Part shown: piece after piece, positions 1-13,149 of the stretch
Layout: each line of letters starts with the position of its first letter
Position numbering within the stretch: position 1 is the first letter of the stretch
Source: Dipetalonema caudispina
Lineage: Eukaryota > Nematoda > Chromadorea > Rhabditida > Onchocercidae
Assembly: GCA_013365325.1 (NCBI GenBank)
Contig: JABVXV010000213.1
Location: 1-64,000 of the forward strand
Reading direction: 5' to 3'
Length of the DNA stretch: 64,000 bases
Translations under genes and position numbers: made by a program
The notes under the pieces: model-generated
The model's input: the letters and a program-made list of their open reading frames with translations, nothing else
Databases searched by the model: none
Told to the model about the DNA's origin: nothing

Positions 1-120
<120 letters not shown>

Positions 121-1226
121 ACAACAAACAATGGTGATAATGAAATAATCAATTTAGGTTTAGTCCGTTTCAGTTCAATTTAATTCATTAATATTTGATT
201 ACCTATTATTTTCTCAGTTTGTTCCTTCGCCCAACAATTTTCTTAGAAGGATTATTCGATTTCACATTAAAATTTACAATATGTACAAAAGCATATAAAC
301 GATCCATCTTGTGTACGGAAAGGTCAAGAAGCGCCAGCATGGATGAAGTTTCATAACCTTCCCGCCTGTTGATGTTGTCAAGTCAGTAAGTATTACAGGA
401 ATAGAAATTCTTAACCGAATATAGAAAGAGAAAATAGTTTCCTGAAGGACATGAATAAGTTAGCATTGAAATTTAAAATTTATCGAATGAAAAAAGACTT
501 AGTAAAAATTTCATCCCAATCGTTATACTTTATTGTCATTATTATTTTCGACGAACCCTCCTTAAAATATTTTTGTTACACTTCCAGTAATGTACTATCC
601 CGGAAATATTGAATGATCCGTTAAAATAGAAATTATTCTTTCTGCGGATTATATGTTAAATTCTTCTTTACCAGTAATTATCCCATAAAATGTAATAGAT
701 TACTGATAATGAAATACCTAAAATGAAATGCATGAAACTAACTTAAGCTAAAAAATAATGCAAAGTTACTTATTTTAAAGGTAAAAATCTTCTAGAATTA
801 GTTATTGCCATTGAATTTATATTTAACAGTGGAAATAAACCAGTCTTGGTAATAAAATTGAAGGTCCAATTACAGATGTATAATTGTTAGTCACTAATTG
901 CTACTGATAATTTCGTAGGCTTTTAAAAAATTCTTCCTGAAGTTTTAAAATTTTTTTTTTTTAAATCCTCTGATGTTTTATTCAAATCGAAACATTCTTT
1001 ACATTAATACGATCATTACTACAATCAACATTACAATAACAATTTATAATATCACTATTATTGAATTACTATTATTAAATATCATATGTATGATTTTTAA
1101 TCTTCAATTGCTAATGAAAATTTTATGAACATTCTAAAAAAGTCTTCCCAACTATGAGAAGTATTTTTCTTTTTAAAATCTAATCTATTGTTTAAAAATT
1201 TGGAATATTTTCAATGCTAATATAAT

Positions 1227-1266
1227 CACTACTACTACTACTACTACTATCACCACTACTACTACC
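1227..1266. repeat. (ACT)n microsatellite
   Basis: About thirteen ACT units with a single interruption (CACC). It lies in gene-free DNA. Confidence 0.85.
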
Positions 1267-2718
1267 ATTATCATCATAATAACAATGGCAATAATAATTT
1301 ATAGTATCATTTTGCTATCATTACTGATTGCTATCACTAAATGTTATTGTTTATTTCTGCAAAAATGAAATTGCTTTCCATGGATGATTTCATTTTGAAA
1401 GTTAAAAATTTTTTGAGCTATTTTAGCAATTCCGGTGAAATAATGTCAAGAAGCAAATTCTTCTTTCTTTCTATCTCTCTCTCCCTCTCTTCCTTTTTTT
1501 TCTTTTATTGTGAAAAAAAAGAAAAAAAAAAATTTCTTATTTAGAAATTAGTAATTATTGAACAGAAATACGTGTTAAATTTATTTAATACTTGTAAGTG
1601 AAATAATATTTTTTTTTTTTCTTTTTTTTTTATTTGTGATCAAAAAATGCCAAATATTTCACTGAGTTTTGCATATTGTTTCGTATGAGAAAGCATCGAA
1701 GAATTCTTCTATGCAATGCATTTTTGAAATTATTTTCACATGTCATGTGCTGAGTGCAACTTACGATCGGTAACAATCGTAAACATTTATTTGTTATGCT
1801 TCATCCGAATTTATACACTATCCAAAAATGTATATTTTACTCTAAATTCATTTAGCAAATCGTCTATGGTTGGTTAAATAAATAATTAATTCTTTGAAGC
1901 GCAAATTTATGCATAACTTTTTTTTGTTTAATTTATTTTTGTTAATTTAGCTATATATTATTAATCTAAAATTGCTACTAATGGTTAACCTTTTTGGATA
2001 AGTATATATGTATGTATTATGCTTGTTAGTTTCTAGACAAAAATATTGTTTTTGGAATTTTTTTAATTTACTTTTCATTTTTATCAGGTGAAAATTGTGC
2101 GAGTAATTGACTTAGAAATTGGCTGCCATATTTAAAATCTAAATTTTGGTTATCTTATCCATCCATTTTATGATTTTATTTAATTTGAAAAAAAAAAATT
2201 AATAACAACAAATGAATAAGTGAGGAAAGCTGAATTAGCGATATTATCAGTTGTCAAATTTTCTACTTTGATATGAGCTTAAAATCCCAAATCTTTACTT
2301 TGACCGAGGCTTAAAGTCCTAAATCTTTCAGTTAGGATTCCAGTAAATAAATCTCAAAATTCCAATCTAAAATGTTTGGTTAGCTTTCTCACTACTGTAT
2401 TGTTTACATATTTAAATTGAGTATAAGTATAAATGAATATAAACACAAATGAACTCCTACTATTGGCTCTTTTCATTTTTGACCTTTATCAGAAAATCAG
2501 AGAAGTTTTTCATCTCGAATTATTTTCCCAACCCAGCACACTGTACCTTTAGTATATTTATTATCACTACTGGCTTTATACTTTTCAATTGTACTTATCA
2601 CTGATAGCAGCTGATCTGAATATCGCTTTGTTGGATTATTGGACAGCAATTATAGGCAATCTTTCGTTGCTCTCAATTAATCATTTTACAAATGGACAGA
2701 CACAGACACAGACAAACA

Positions 2719-2721
<3 letters not shown>

Positions 2722-2754
<33 letters not shown>
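2722..2754. repeat. (CA)n microsatellite
   Basis: A perfect CA dinucleotide array of about 16 units, preceded by degenerate CAGACA/CAAACA units from about 2699. It accounts for the His-Thr and Cys-Val runs in the overlapping open frames on both strands, which are therefore not genes. Confidence 0.95.
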
Positions 2755-2760
<6 letters not shown>

Positions 2761-2911
2761 TACGTAAGATGATAAGGATCCTCAGTCGAAGCAATAGCAC
2801 CAAATGATACAAGCCACAAAATATATAAATGAACATTGCAGCAAAGCCTTTCGGTCCTTACAACATCACATCGTTTCTTACCATACATACTTTATCATTA
2901 CTTGTTATCAT

Positions 2912-3025
2912 TACTTTTAATCACCAAGAAAAAGCCTCTAGGATCATTTGTATCATCATTCATTAACATTATCATTTTTAATTATCAAGGAAAAGAAGTC
3001 TCTAGGATCATTCGTAGTATCATTT
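2912..3025. repeat. imperfect tandem duplication, about 60-base unit
   Basis: Two related copies start near 2912 and 2973. Each reads TTTTAAT, then an AAG-rich segment, then CTCTAGGATCATT followed by a GTATCAT stretch. The copies differ by several substitutions and small indels, so the duplication looks old. No coding frame is kept. Confidence 0.5.
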
Positions 3026-5054
3026 TCATCACTATCATCATGATTATTATGATCATCATTAACCATTAGCATTATCATATCATTGTTATCATCATTATCA
3101 TCCTAATATTCCAAAAAAAAATTACAATCTTTGGCAATTTTTCCATCTTAGATTTCACTGATAACTGTTTCGTTATCATCATCCACAAAATATCTCATTA
3201 CAGTGGGAGATATTTTAGTTAAATTTTCAAGCATTAAATTTTTAATATACAATTTAAAAGCTTATTTTGATTTAAAATTTTATTCCAGTGTAATTCAGTA
3301 AAATAAATTTTGTAATGATTGCTAAAGCTGCAAATCAGATATGCCGTAAAATCAGTATCACTGAGTTGACGATATTAATTATAAAAGTGAGCGGATACTG
3401 GCAGGTTGAATTAACCAATTTTTTTTTTTTTTTTGTAATTTTCAGGATATCTCTTTTGTTCTACTTCATTGTATCCTCTCTTTCATTCTGATCCTTCAGT
3501 TTTTTCTTTTTTTAAGAATCAAAATAAATTAGTCTTTGAATCCTTATTAAGGTATTCACTTTTTTGGAAATGTTGAAATTTCAGATAATTTATGAACTCG
3601 TCATTATTGACAAATATCAACTAACGAAAAATACGGCACAAGTTTCTTTTTAGTTTAATAAAAAACAATCAAAAACGGTAAAGTTCATTTCAATTCCAAA
3701 TTATTGAAGCAACTACAAGAAAACAAATTTGTGCGCTTTGCGCCAATAGAATATTTAAGTTTATGAAGTCTTCAAATTTATGCAAAATATTATAAAGATG
3801 GCAATCTCATAGAAGAAATGATTGTTGTGCTAATTTTGGCAATTGATAATTTCTTTTTCTTTCCGAAAAGGAAAATCAAAAGAAACCGCTCTAAAATAAT
3901 CATGTTCCAAAAATTTAAATTTTATCACCATTGAGATCATTTCAATGATGTCCAAGCAATCCTAATGTTCATCATCATATAAATTCTATTTTTGAAGTAT
4001 TAAAGAGTTTGCTATCCATTCCAGCTATATTTTTAATGAAATTAAAAATATATAGGCTGAAAGTTTAACAGTAACAAATTCCCTCCATTACAATTATCCC
4101 AGGTAGATTAATTTTTAATTACACTCCTTCTAATCGAAATACATCAATGTGACCCAATTTATCAATCTTAATAAACAAAAAATGAAAAATAAGGAAATTT
4201 CATTCAACATCAAAAATCATTAAAATAAAAAACAGACACAGTCTTGATGATAAATTTATAAAAAGTTAAAAAATGTGGAAAACTATGAATTTGAAAGACA
4301 ATTTTTTGAAATGATTTAACTCAATTTCATTTAAATATCCGTAAATCATTATGTAATCATTAAAATTCCATCCATTATCTTTACTGACACCAATGTACGA
4401 ATAATATAGGCTCATAACTATATATTTAAAAAAAAAAAAACTAAAGATTGATTTAATAATAGCTGGTAATGTAAAAAATTTTGAATGCTCAAAATATGTT
4501 TCATTTAAATTTTCAAATAAAAATAATTAAAACTGAATTTGTTTTGTTATTTTTTTTCTTTGGTTTGTTTTTGGTGAAAAAATGAATCAAAGATCAGTAA
4601 AATTATTCATTATCATCTTATGTTTTTTCTAAACAAAGATCTTTTTTTATGTGACAAATTTAGACAATTAGTTTTGAGGAAAACTATCACACCAATATAT
4701 TCGGCAATAAATCACTACTTCGTTGAATAGTATACAAAAAAAAAAAAAAGGTTTCGCAATTTTTCAACAAAAAAAAAAAAAGAAAAAAAACGATAAAATT
4801 TATTAGAATGAGAAAGTGATGCAAAATGATGCAAAAGTTCTGAATGGATGAAGGTCATTTTGAAGCATCTTATTCATCAATCTTGATATATATATATATA
4901 CATTCTGAATCATCACTATATCACTGTGATGATATTTGAGCAATCTGTATAGCAAATAATTGAACTAATTGACCTTCTTTTAAATCTATCATTGTCCATC
5001 CTATAGTTGTATTGGAATAAATCAAGAAATTTAACAATTTATTTTCATGCAACC

Positions 5055-5082
5055 AATAATAATAGTAATAATAATAATAATA

Positions 5083-5156
<74 letters not shown>

Positions 5157-5157
5157 T
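5055..5157. repeat. (TAA)n microsatellite with TAG interruptions
   Basis: About 100 bases of AAT/TAA units, interrupted twice by TAG in the first third and perfect after that. Confidence 0.95.
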
Positions 5158-8100
5158 CTTTGCAAAGATTAAAGGATAATTAATGCTTATATTACCTGTC
5201 TCATCTATTTAAGGATTTATTTTTAACCATTTAAACAGGTAAATATAATTGGTGACAATCTTGAAGAGAGTTGATTGTCCTCATTTTCTCATCATCGTTT
5301 TTGTTTATATATATATATTATAAATAGAATGAATAGTGCTCCGATGGTGAAATCATTGCCCTTTGCCTATTTATACAATAATTGGCCCAAATTCTCCCTC
5401 CAATCTTCTCCAGAAAAGGTTATATAGCAATGGGAATTATCTTTGCATGTTTTAATATTTAGCATTTGTTTAATATTTTGATTAGGAAATAAAATTTGAA
5501 CATTTCAAATCAATCAGTAATGATTGCTAAACAGCTTTTATATACATTTCTTTCTAACTTTTAAGTATTTAAACAATCTTCAAGAAATTTTCTTCATTGT
5601 TGTAATTAGTGCTAAATTTTTGCTCCTGTAATTTCTTTCAAAATTTTAAACTATAACTTCCGAATATTATTTTTGAACTTTTTAATTGTTATATCGATTT
5701 TAATTATTGCATGAATTGTTATCAATTAGATATAAAGGCAGACAAATATCCTCATTATATGCTTGTTAATAGTTTCTGTAAAATTTGACATTTAAATATA
5801 TGGTAATTAAGTATATGATAAATTAAATCAGAGTAATAAGAAGAATTAATAAAAGAATTTGAAAATAATTATCATAATTAGTTAAATTGTTGTTACAAGG
5901 AACAAAATTTTCCAACATCATTTATGCTCTCTTCATATTATTTTTTAATTTCAATTAATCACACCAAATCTTGCAGCTTTTTTTTTCTTTTTGTTTTTTT
6001 TGATTTATCTATTTTAAAATTATAATTAAATATAGTATAAACATAAACAAATGTCACATATTATTGTATTTCTTTTACTATTTATTGGTCATTTCTAAAA
6101 TTTACCGACCAATGATTGTGTTCTCAGTAATCAATTTTATGTTTACATTAAGCCAATTCAATGAGCACATTAATATTTGAATATAAAATGAGGAAAGAGA
6201 CAATCTGAGCATAACATATGCCTGTTATTCCGGATATTTTAATTTGTTTTCTAGAAGCTTTCTTTCCGATAATATATTTAAAGGCAACTATGGGTCAGAG
6301 CTATCATTGAAGCTTAGAATAGTAAATTTTGGGAAATAATTTTATTACCATCTTTTTAAGAGGTAAAAAAAAAAAAAAAAAAAGGTAAGAATAGAATAAG
6401 CAAGGATAGTAAGATGTGTAAAAAGAGTTTATCGTTTCAAGAGATCGAAAAGGGGACGAATAAATCTATGCTATCAAATATATCCAATCAGAAATGGTTG
6501 TTAGAGGTTCATTAAATGCAGAAAAAATATCACAGAAGAAGAAGAGAAATGTAAGATACATAAACAAATTTGACAAATTATTGATATTTTTTCGTATCAT
6601 CAACATATAAGCTTAACAAGGTCAATTGCTCAATGTTTCATCTTTCAGGCTAATTAAAGCTTATAAATAATTGTAAGTTTTGAATTTTTTTTCATTTTCA
6701 CTATTTATTTCCATAATTTACTGTTAACAAATTGAACTTAGGATAATTATTAAATGAGCACTGAAAGTAAAACTAATTAGAAACTGCATTCCTTAATTAA
6801 TGTTAACTTGAAGGAGGAATCAGTAATCCTATCAACATGAAATGATAAGTACTGCCATGATGTTGATAAGTTTATCCAATATGTATTTCAATCAGATAGA
6901 AAAAACATTATTATTTCAGACAAATATACATTAAATAAATTTCGATATTTTTATTATTGATACGTTGACAAAATTGTTTGACATCATTTACAAATGTCTA
7001 TGTTTTGTTCTCTCATTGAAAAACAAAAAATGAAATTTAGCTTATTAACAATGAAAATTTAAATATAATTCAAAATAAAAAGGGAATAGTTAATCTGTAA
7101 TATTTTCCATTATGAATATGATTGATTCTCAAAGCAGTTATTTTGTTAATTTTCGAATAATTAGAAAAAGTATTCTTTCTTTATAAGCGTATCATTTTCC
7201 ATTAATATTATTACAATCCCTGAATATAATTTATAATACAGTGCATGTATGTTTCTCATTTCTTTTTATTCTGCAAAAACAAATATTTATGTAATTTTTT
7301 CATTTTGTAATTTTATAGTATACGGGTTTATTGAAATGATAGCAATTAAAAATTAAATGGCAATTAATATAAGACAAGATTAGACAGAAAAATCGAAAAA
7401 TCTATCTGGTGTATTGCAGGAGTAGATAATCAAATGTATGGAAGAAGTTTATCCAAAGCAGTAAAATCTTCCTATATAATTCTTTGCTTTTGATATTTTG
7501 ATTTTCAACGGTTATGATTGTATCAGTTTCACGCCAATAATCCTACATTTTCCTCTTCTTGTAACAGTGTCATTTATTAGTCCACCAAATTCAGATGATC
7601 AATGATTAATGGATCATCTAAAGAGAGCATATCTAGCATAAAGTATGCTTTGAATAAATTAGTTTAGTTTAGCATTAGCTGTGAGCTAATGAGATGGTCA
7701 GTATTGAATATCTTTAAGAGTAATGAAAATAGCTTCAAGAATTCTAATTTCTTTGTTCAATTAATAACATATGAATTGAATTATTTGGAGTTCAAATATA
7801 TCTGGCATATATTACTTGAAATAATCTAATAATCTTCATCCTATATTAATATCTTCTAATTAAACAGCAAGAATAATTATGGCAAAGATCTGATACAATT
7901 TTAACATTTTTGAAAAATTACTTTTTTGATTTTCCCAATTGAATAGTTTGTGTCGTAGTGATATCAACTGGACAATTTTAATATTCCAGATAGGGAGGAA
8001 ACATTGAGCTAATTGATTTTGATACAATTGATAATACGTTATAAATCAGTTACATGTTATAGTTATGCTCACATTTACGAATAAAAAAATAATAGGAGAG

Positions 8101-8666
8101 CAATATCATTTCATTTATCCATAAGGAAATTCTCGTTCCATAAAAGCATACAGCAATTTACATTTCATCGTGGAACAAAAAAAAAAAAAAAAATTAAAAT
8201 TTAGATTTTCCAGAAGTGGCATAATTTTTACTTCCAATAAAAATTCATTTTCAAAAAAACCAATGAGAATTTGTAAAATTACACTTTGAATAATTCCTCA
8301 AATAATTTATGTTAAGATATTTTTCCGGTTTAGTTAATAAATTATTTTTGATGATCGGTTTATTATTATATGAGTGTTAATTTTTGGTTTAAGTGATATG
8401 TACAGGTTCCATTTTCTTTTGCTTGCCTTTATTACAAGGCTAAATTTCGAAAATATTTTGGGAAAAAAGAGAATGATGAGGGAAGCTATTTAGCATAATT
8501 GGGGTAAACGAGTAGAACTTTCAACGTAATGGTTACAGTCCATTCGTATTGAGTGAGGCAGACAGTGTGATACGGAAATTCCGTTTGAAAAAAAAAAAAA
8601 TACTGTTTAAAATTAACGTTCAATGCGAGATTCTACAGTTTCATCCTAAAATAATTGCCATTAACT

Positions 8667-8906
8667 TTAAGAATGGTATATTGATAACTTGAAAGGGAGA
8701 CGGAATGAATAGATTGATTTAATCGACGATACTACAAAACCTGTTTTCAAAAGTACTGACTGCCTGACCCATGATTCCAAAATCATATTTACTGGAAGGG
8801 TTGTAAGATTCCGCAAGCAGTACTTGATCCAACAATTATAACTTCCGGTACCTTGAACAAAGCACTGCCAACAGTTTTCTCTATAAGGAATATCGATCAG
8901 TAGCTT
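8667..8906 (-). other. open frame rich in cysteine, possible exon or relic
   Basis: One minus-strand frame stays open for 79 codons, from just after an in-frame stop to a TAA at 8669-8667. It has no early ATG. Near its start it reads NCWQCFVQGTGSYNCWIKYC and then contains a glycosylation sequon (NLT), which resembles a small secreted cysteine module. A possible donor (CCA|GTAAAT) follows the cysteine segment. The local base composition is less AT-rich than the flanks. I found no partner exons with matching phase, so this may be a relic or chance. Low confidence. Confidence 0.15.
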
Positions 8907-9101
8907 TTAGAGAAAATTTTACAAACTAGGATGAAAACCACCGAAATCTTATTCTCCTCTTTCTTCCACTTCTTCTCTCCTAATGAAGATGAAATGGTTT
9001 ACCTGCTTTTTGATCACTATTTAAGCAATTGTCTTTCACACTTTTGTTTATTATAAAAATAAGGTAGATCAAAAAACAATATGCTATATCAACGTCGATA
9101 T

Positions 9102-9214
9102 GATCGCTGATGCGCACGTGTATCACGGCTTCTTGATCGTTGATGTGAATGAGTTTCACGGCTTCTTGAACGTTGATGTACATGTGCTTTACGGCTTACT
9201 GGTCGTTCATGCCG
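9102..9214. repeat. 33-base minisatellite, about 3.4 copies
   Basis: Copies carrying the core CACGGCTTCTTGA start at 9124 and 9157, a diverged copy starts at 9190, and a partial copy lies at 9102-9123 (GATCGCTGATGCGCACG against GATCGTTGATGTGAATG). The spacing is exactly 33 bases, a multiple of three, so a minus-strand frame shows an 11-residue repeat of the type NDQEAVIHVRI. The block is GC-richer than its surroundings. Confidence 0.8.
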
Positions 9215-10800
9215 ATAAGATCGTGTATGTTTCCTGTGGCCTGGCGAGCTAAATTACTCTTATATACGCAGCTCAAGTAAGTAAATAATAGAAGAATGAA
9301 AGATAGTGAAGTAAAAAGAGGGAGTTTTAGCAAAATTCAAACCTTGAGCGTCTTCTTGAATGTTTCTTTATCCTTTCATCGGATCGAATTTTCTTTTCAT
9401 TCTCATTACATTTCTCTAGCTTTGGCTTCTTATGCTCAATGTCCGACTTCTGAAAAATAGCTAAACGCTACTAATATCATAATAATCATATTTTCCAGCT
9501 ATTTTATTCTTTAACTACTCAAATTACACATTATGATAAGTTACAAGATCACTATAGATAAATCGTGAAGTTCTTTAACGTCCGAAAATATGAAAAACGA
9601 CCTATACATCATGTCACTGTCATTAAGTGATAGTCAACACCGCTAATAAAAATTAGAATCTTATGCCCGGTTATATGAAGTGCAAATGCATCCCATAAAT
9701 CTAATGCTTTAACATAGATATGATATGAAAAGTAACAATAATGAAATATGATCTTGAATTCTCACATATTTTTTGCTCTGTATTCAATATGCCACATTTC
9801 TCAAACTTTTTTGACTTATTTTTCATCCCATAACACAGCAATTATCTTTGCACTTTTTTACAAAGTTGAAAAAAAAGGTTTTAACTTGCGAGACTAACCT
9901 CTGCAAAATTCGATTGGTATACTCGTTTTTCTGATCCTATAATCAAAATATAGATTAGAAAAGTAATGATCGTTGAGGATAAACTTTTAAAATATAGTTC
10001 CTAACAGTGCAGTAATTTTAAAACTATGTCTTCCGTTAAATAAAGTTTTAAGAATACTTTTTTAAGGGCGGCGAAATTTCACGTCCATATTCATCAATAT
10101 TTATCTCAAACTTAAATTAAACTTTAGCTATAATGTTTACAGTGTTTGAAAGATGGTATTATAAGTGCAAGGACTGAAAATCCAAAAACTGAACTGGTAA
10201 ACGGACTATAACCTTAATTTAGAAATGGCATTAGGTTAAACAACGGAAACTAAACTTTACAACATTAAGATATTCCAGTAGCTTCTAGATTGAACAAAAG
10301 AGAAAAAATATGACATTGTAGGCCAAACTCAAATTGCAACAGCTCAGAAATTGTGAGATACGGACAGCTATCAGCCTCTACTAAAATTTCAACAGAGAGC
10401 AGATCAGATAACAATCGTAGTACTGCGAACTGTACTTAAATAGTGTGAACTGTACTTAAAAAGTTATAAAGAGGATCTGGATATTGACAACATATACATT
10501 TTGGGTTATGACAGTTCGTTCGGAAATACTAATGAGTATCCGTGCTAAGAAATGGGGATATATCAAATAATAAATCTTAAGAATTCAACTTTTGAAACTG
10601 TCATTATATTTGATCAATTCATAAGCATAATAATGATATATTTCGCATTGTGTATAGCTTCCTAGTGAATTTTCTAATGCTTCGAATATGAATTCAAGAA
10701 AAGAAAAGAAAAAATATTACGTTCTTTAGCTATGCTTAAATAATGGGTCTGTTATATAATGGTGATTTACAGATACAGCAGATATTGAAAAAAATATATA

Positions 10801-11917
10801 ATGAAATCCAGAATCGCCTGTGCCGTATTAATTATTACCGGATTAACGGAAATTATTGGTCAGGTATATAAAGGGAAGAAATGGGTACCACCCAGGATGA
10901 ACCCAGATTTATTTCCGGTAAGTTGGAACCAGAAGAATGTATGATACAACTGTGATTGAACAGATAGTGTAACTGTCATTTCTTACAGAAAAAAACTTGG
11001 AGTATTCTTTTGTGAAATCGGAAATAAGTTATTTATCGAGTGAAAAATCGACAAGAACTGAAAAGTCTTATAGGATTTCAGTGATTTAAAAAGTCTTAAA
11101 AAGTTTAATTCAATTTGAAAATTCTTTGAACAATAAGTTTCAACTTACTAATTACTATAGGAACCTGAATTCGACTCATCATCCCCAGAATGCATACCGT
11201 ATCGTGAACCTTGCGGTTTTTATAGCTTCACCATTAATGGTTACCCACCATTAAAATGGGTCAAATCTTGGTTAGTTTGATATTGTTATAATAAATTAAA
11301 ATAAATAAGTACTTAAATAAATTGAATAATAAATTTTCGGGATTTCATTTTTCCTCTTTTTATCCTTCTCAGCTCGGCTTTCTTCCTCTAACCCATTCCC
11401 TTCCCATGTACTTATCAACTATTCATTGAAACCTAAGCGAACTGGAGCAATCAAACGTACTTTCATTTGCTACTGCAAGATTAGTTTAAGAATATAATAA
11501 AAGCGAAAACTAAGACCCATCAAATTTAAATATGAAATTTTTATGCACTTCCAACTACACACTTGGCATATTAATCCCTGAATAATATTAGATTTCAAAA
11601 TTTTGCTTATAAACAGACCTTCTTCCTACAATCCTTTTGCAAAAACGAAAAAATATTCATCCAGGGATCAATTAGCAAACATCTAATTAGAAAGAAAAAA
11701 AAAAATCTACTCGATATTGTAATTTTCCTGTCCCAGTAGTTATTTAGCCGATACCTATCGATCCAATATTTAATAAAAGAACTTAATTTCCATAATTCAA
11801 AAAATTTCCAGGTGCAAATGCGATAAAGATCATGTATGTACGTATGAACGAACGGACATGAAAATGCGCATTTATCGACATTCTTGTACTCCAAAAGATT
11901 CTAAAGAATACGATTAG
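10801..11917 (+). CDS. small secreted cysteine-rich protein, function unknown
   Basis: Three exons, 10801-10917, 11161-11270 and 11812-11917, give 333 bases and a 110-residue protein. All borders are GT..AG and phases agree (0, then 2). The start ATG opens a signal peptide, MKSRIACAVLIITGLTEIIG, with likely cleavage after about residue 20. The mature part is a basic-aromatic stretch (KGKKWVPP), an acidic linker and a module with six cysteines in the order ECIPYREPC, then SWCKCDKDHVC, then RHSC. This suggests three disulfides and an extracellular protein. I do not recognise the family. Small six-cysteine secreted proteins are common in nematodes, but no function should be assumed. It converges on the cyclophilin gene. 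The exon model is firm because the second and third exons join to make W-C-K-C without a stop. Confidence 0.72.
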
Positions 11918-11971
11918 ATTCCCTCATTTTTTTCTCTTAATTCATTTCCTAACGAATGATTCAGTTATTTA

Positions 11972-12031
11972 GTGTATGTATGTGTATGTGTATGTGTATA
12001 TATATATGTGTGTGCATGTGTGTGTGTGTGT
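11972..12031. repeat. (TG)n / TATG microsatellite
   Basis: GTAT/TGTG units, a short TA run, then eight TG units. It lies in the 3' flank of the secreted cysteine gene, 55 bases past its stop codon. Confidence 0.9.
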
Positions 12032-13149
12032 CGGGAAATAACTTTCACCAAATTGAACTCCGAACAATACTTTTTGAATGGAAACTAAAATTCAAGCAAA
12101 GTTTCGCATGTATACCACATTTCATAATTCTTTCCATCTACAAAAGAAAAATTGAAGTAAACACAAAAAGCGCTGCAAAATGAAGCAACATTTCATTTTG
12201 ATAAGAATTACAAGGGAATGTTTTGAAGAAAAAAGGATATCTTTGGCTGTATAATTATTCTTTTTCTAATTCACTATCAATTTTTTTTCTTGTAAAAATA
12301 GGTGAATCCGATAAAAAAGGGATGTCGAACTTCATCTCTCATTCTTTCCCCCTCTCCAACAATTAAGAGAGAATCTTGGTGCAAAAATGAAGAGACAGAG
12401 AAAAATGGTGAAGGATCAGCTAATTATAGTGTACCCAATTTTATTTTTGATTGGTTTGTGGATTTCCCAAAAATGAAAGGAATGTGCATTAATTCTTTTT
12501 TTTTGTGTTTATAAATTTTTTGACAAAAATAGCCTCTCTTGAAATAGAAGGGAAAATCCGTTACAGAAAGAAATAAACTTGAAAGCGTCCTCTTCCTTTC
12601 CCATAAACGAAAAAAAAATCATAGATAAACAAATCAAAACCTCTGTCCGTTGTTTGAGCATTGATCGTATGTCAAGATGTAAATTTTCATATTGTTTTTT
12701 TTTTTTTTTTTTGAGTAATTTTCATATTTTTTAAAACTTTTGATGTATAATTTACCCGTTATCCATAAATCATACTGTTAATAATTGTATATTCAAGTGA
12801 TTAACTCATTCCCAAAGATCACCTTCTTCTGCATTGAATTTATTTGATAACATCTATTTGTCAATTATTTTATTTAGTCCTCAACATGTATCTTGATCTC
12901 ATGCTATTACTGCGATAGTCGAGTGCAGAGGTTAGATAAACATGTTTTTTGGTACGCAAATTTAATTCATGATGGGAAACCTACACCGTAAAATAGCAAA
13001 GAATTCATGTTAATTAACTTTTTTCTTACAGGAATATCTTTCAAATATTTGAGAATACGTTAAAATGTAAATCAAAGATTAACAGAAGCTTCTTACGTCT
13101 TAAATTGTACTTGAATTGGACTATTCATAAAGTTCATAATTAACGCAAA
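12032..13149. other. convergent intergenic region, no gene seen
   Basis: Lies between the 3' ends of the plus-strand secreted gene and the minus-strand cyclophilin gene. A 70-codon plus frame near 12302-12514 has no splice partners and no recognisable motif. No further C-terminal exon of the cyclophilin gene could be identified here, although the end of that gene is uncertain (see its entry). Confidence 0.5.

Larger units (their letters stand above)
121..8666. other. AT-rich intergenic DNA, no gene seen
   Basis: About 8.5 kb with no open frame that looks coding. The few ATG-started frames above 60 codons come from CA or ATC repeats or are low-complexity. The stretch holds many A and T runs, ATC/ATT-rich blocks around 3000-3110, and short local duplications such as the pair of related copies at about 2279-2330. 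I recognise no RNA gene. Promoter elements cannot be read by eye in DNA this AT-rich. Confidence 0.6.

Noticed and set aside
2589..2888. Open frames of 71-72 codons on both strands
   Set aside because: They are produced by the CA microsatellite (His-Thr on one strand, Cys-Val on the other).
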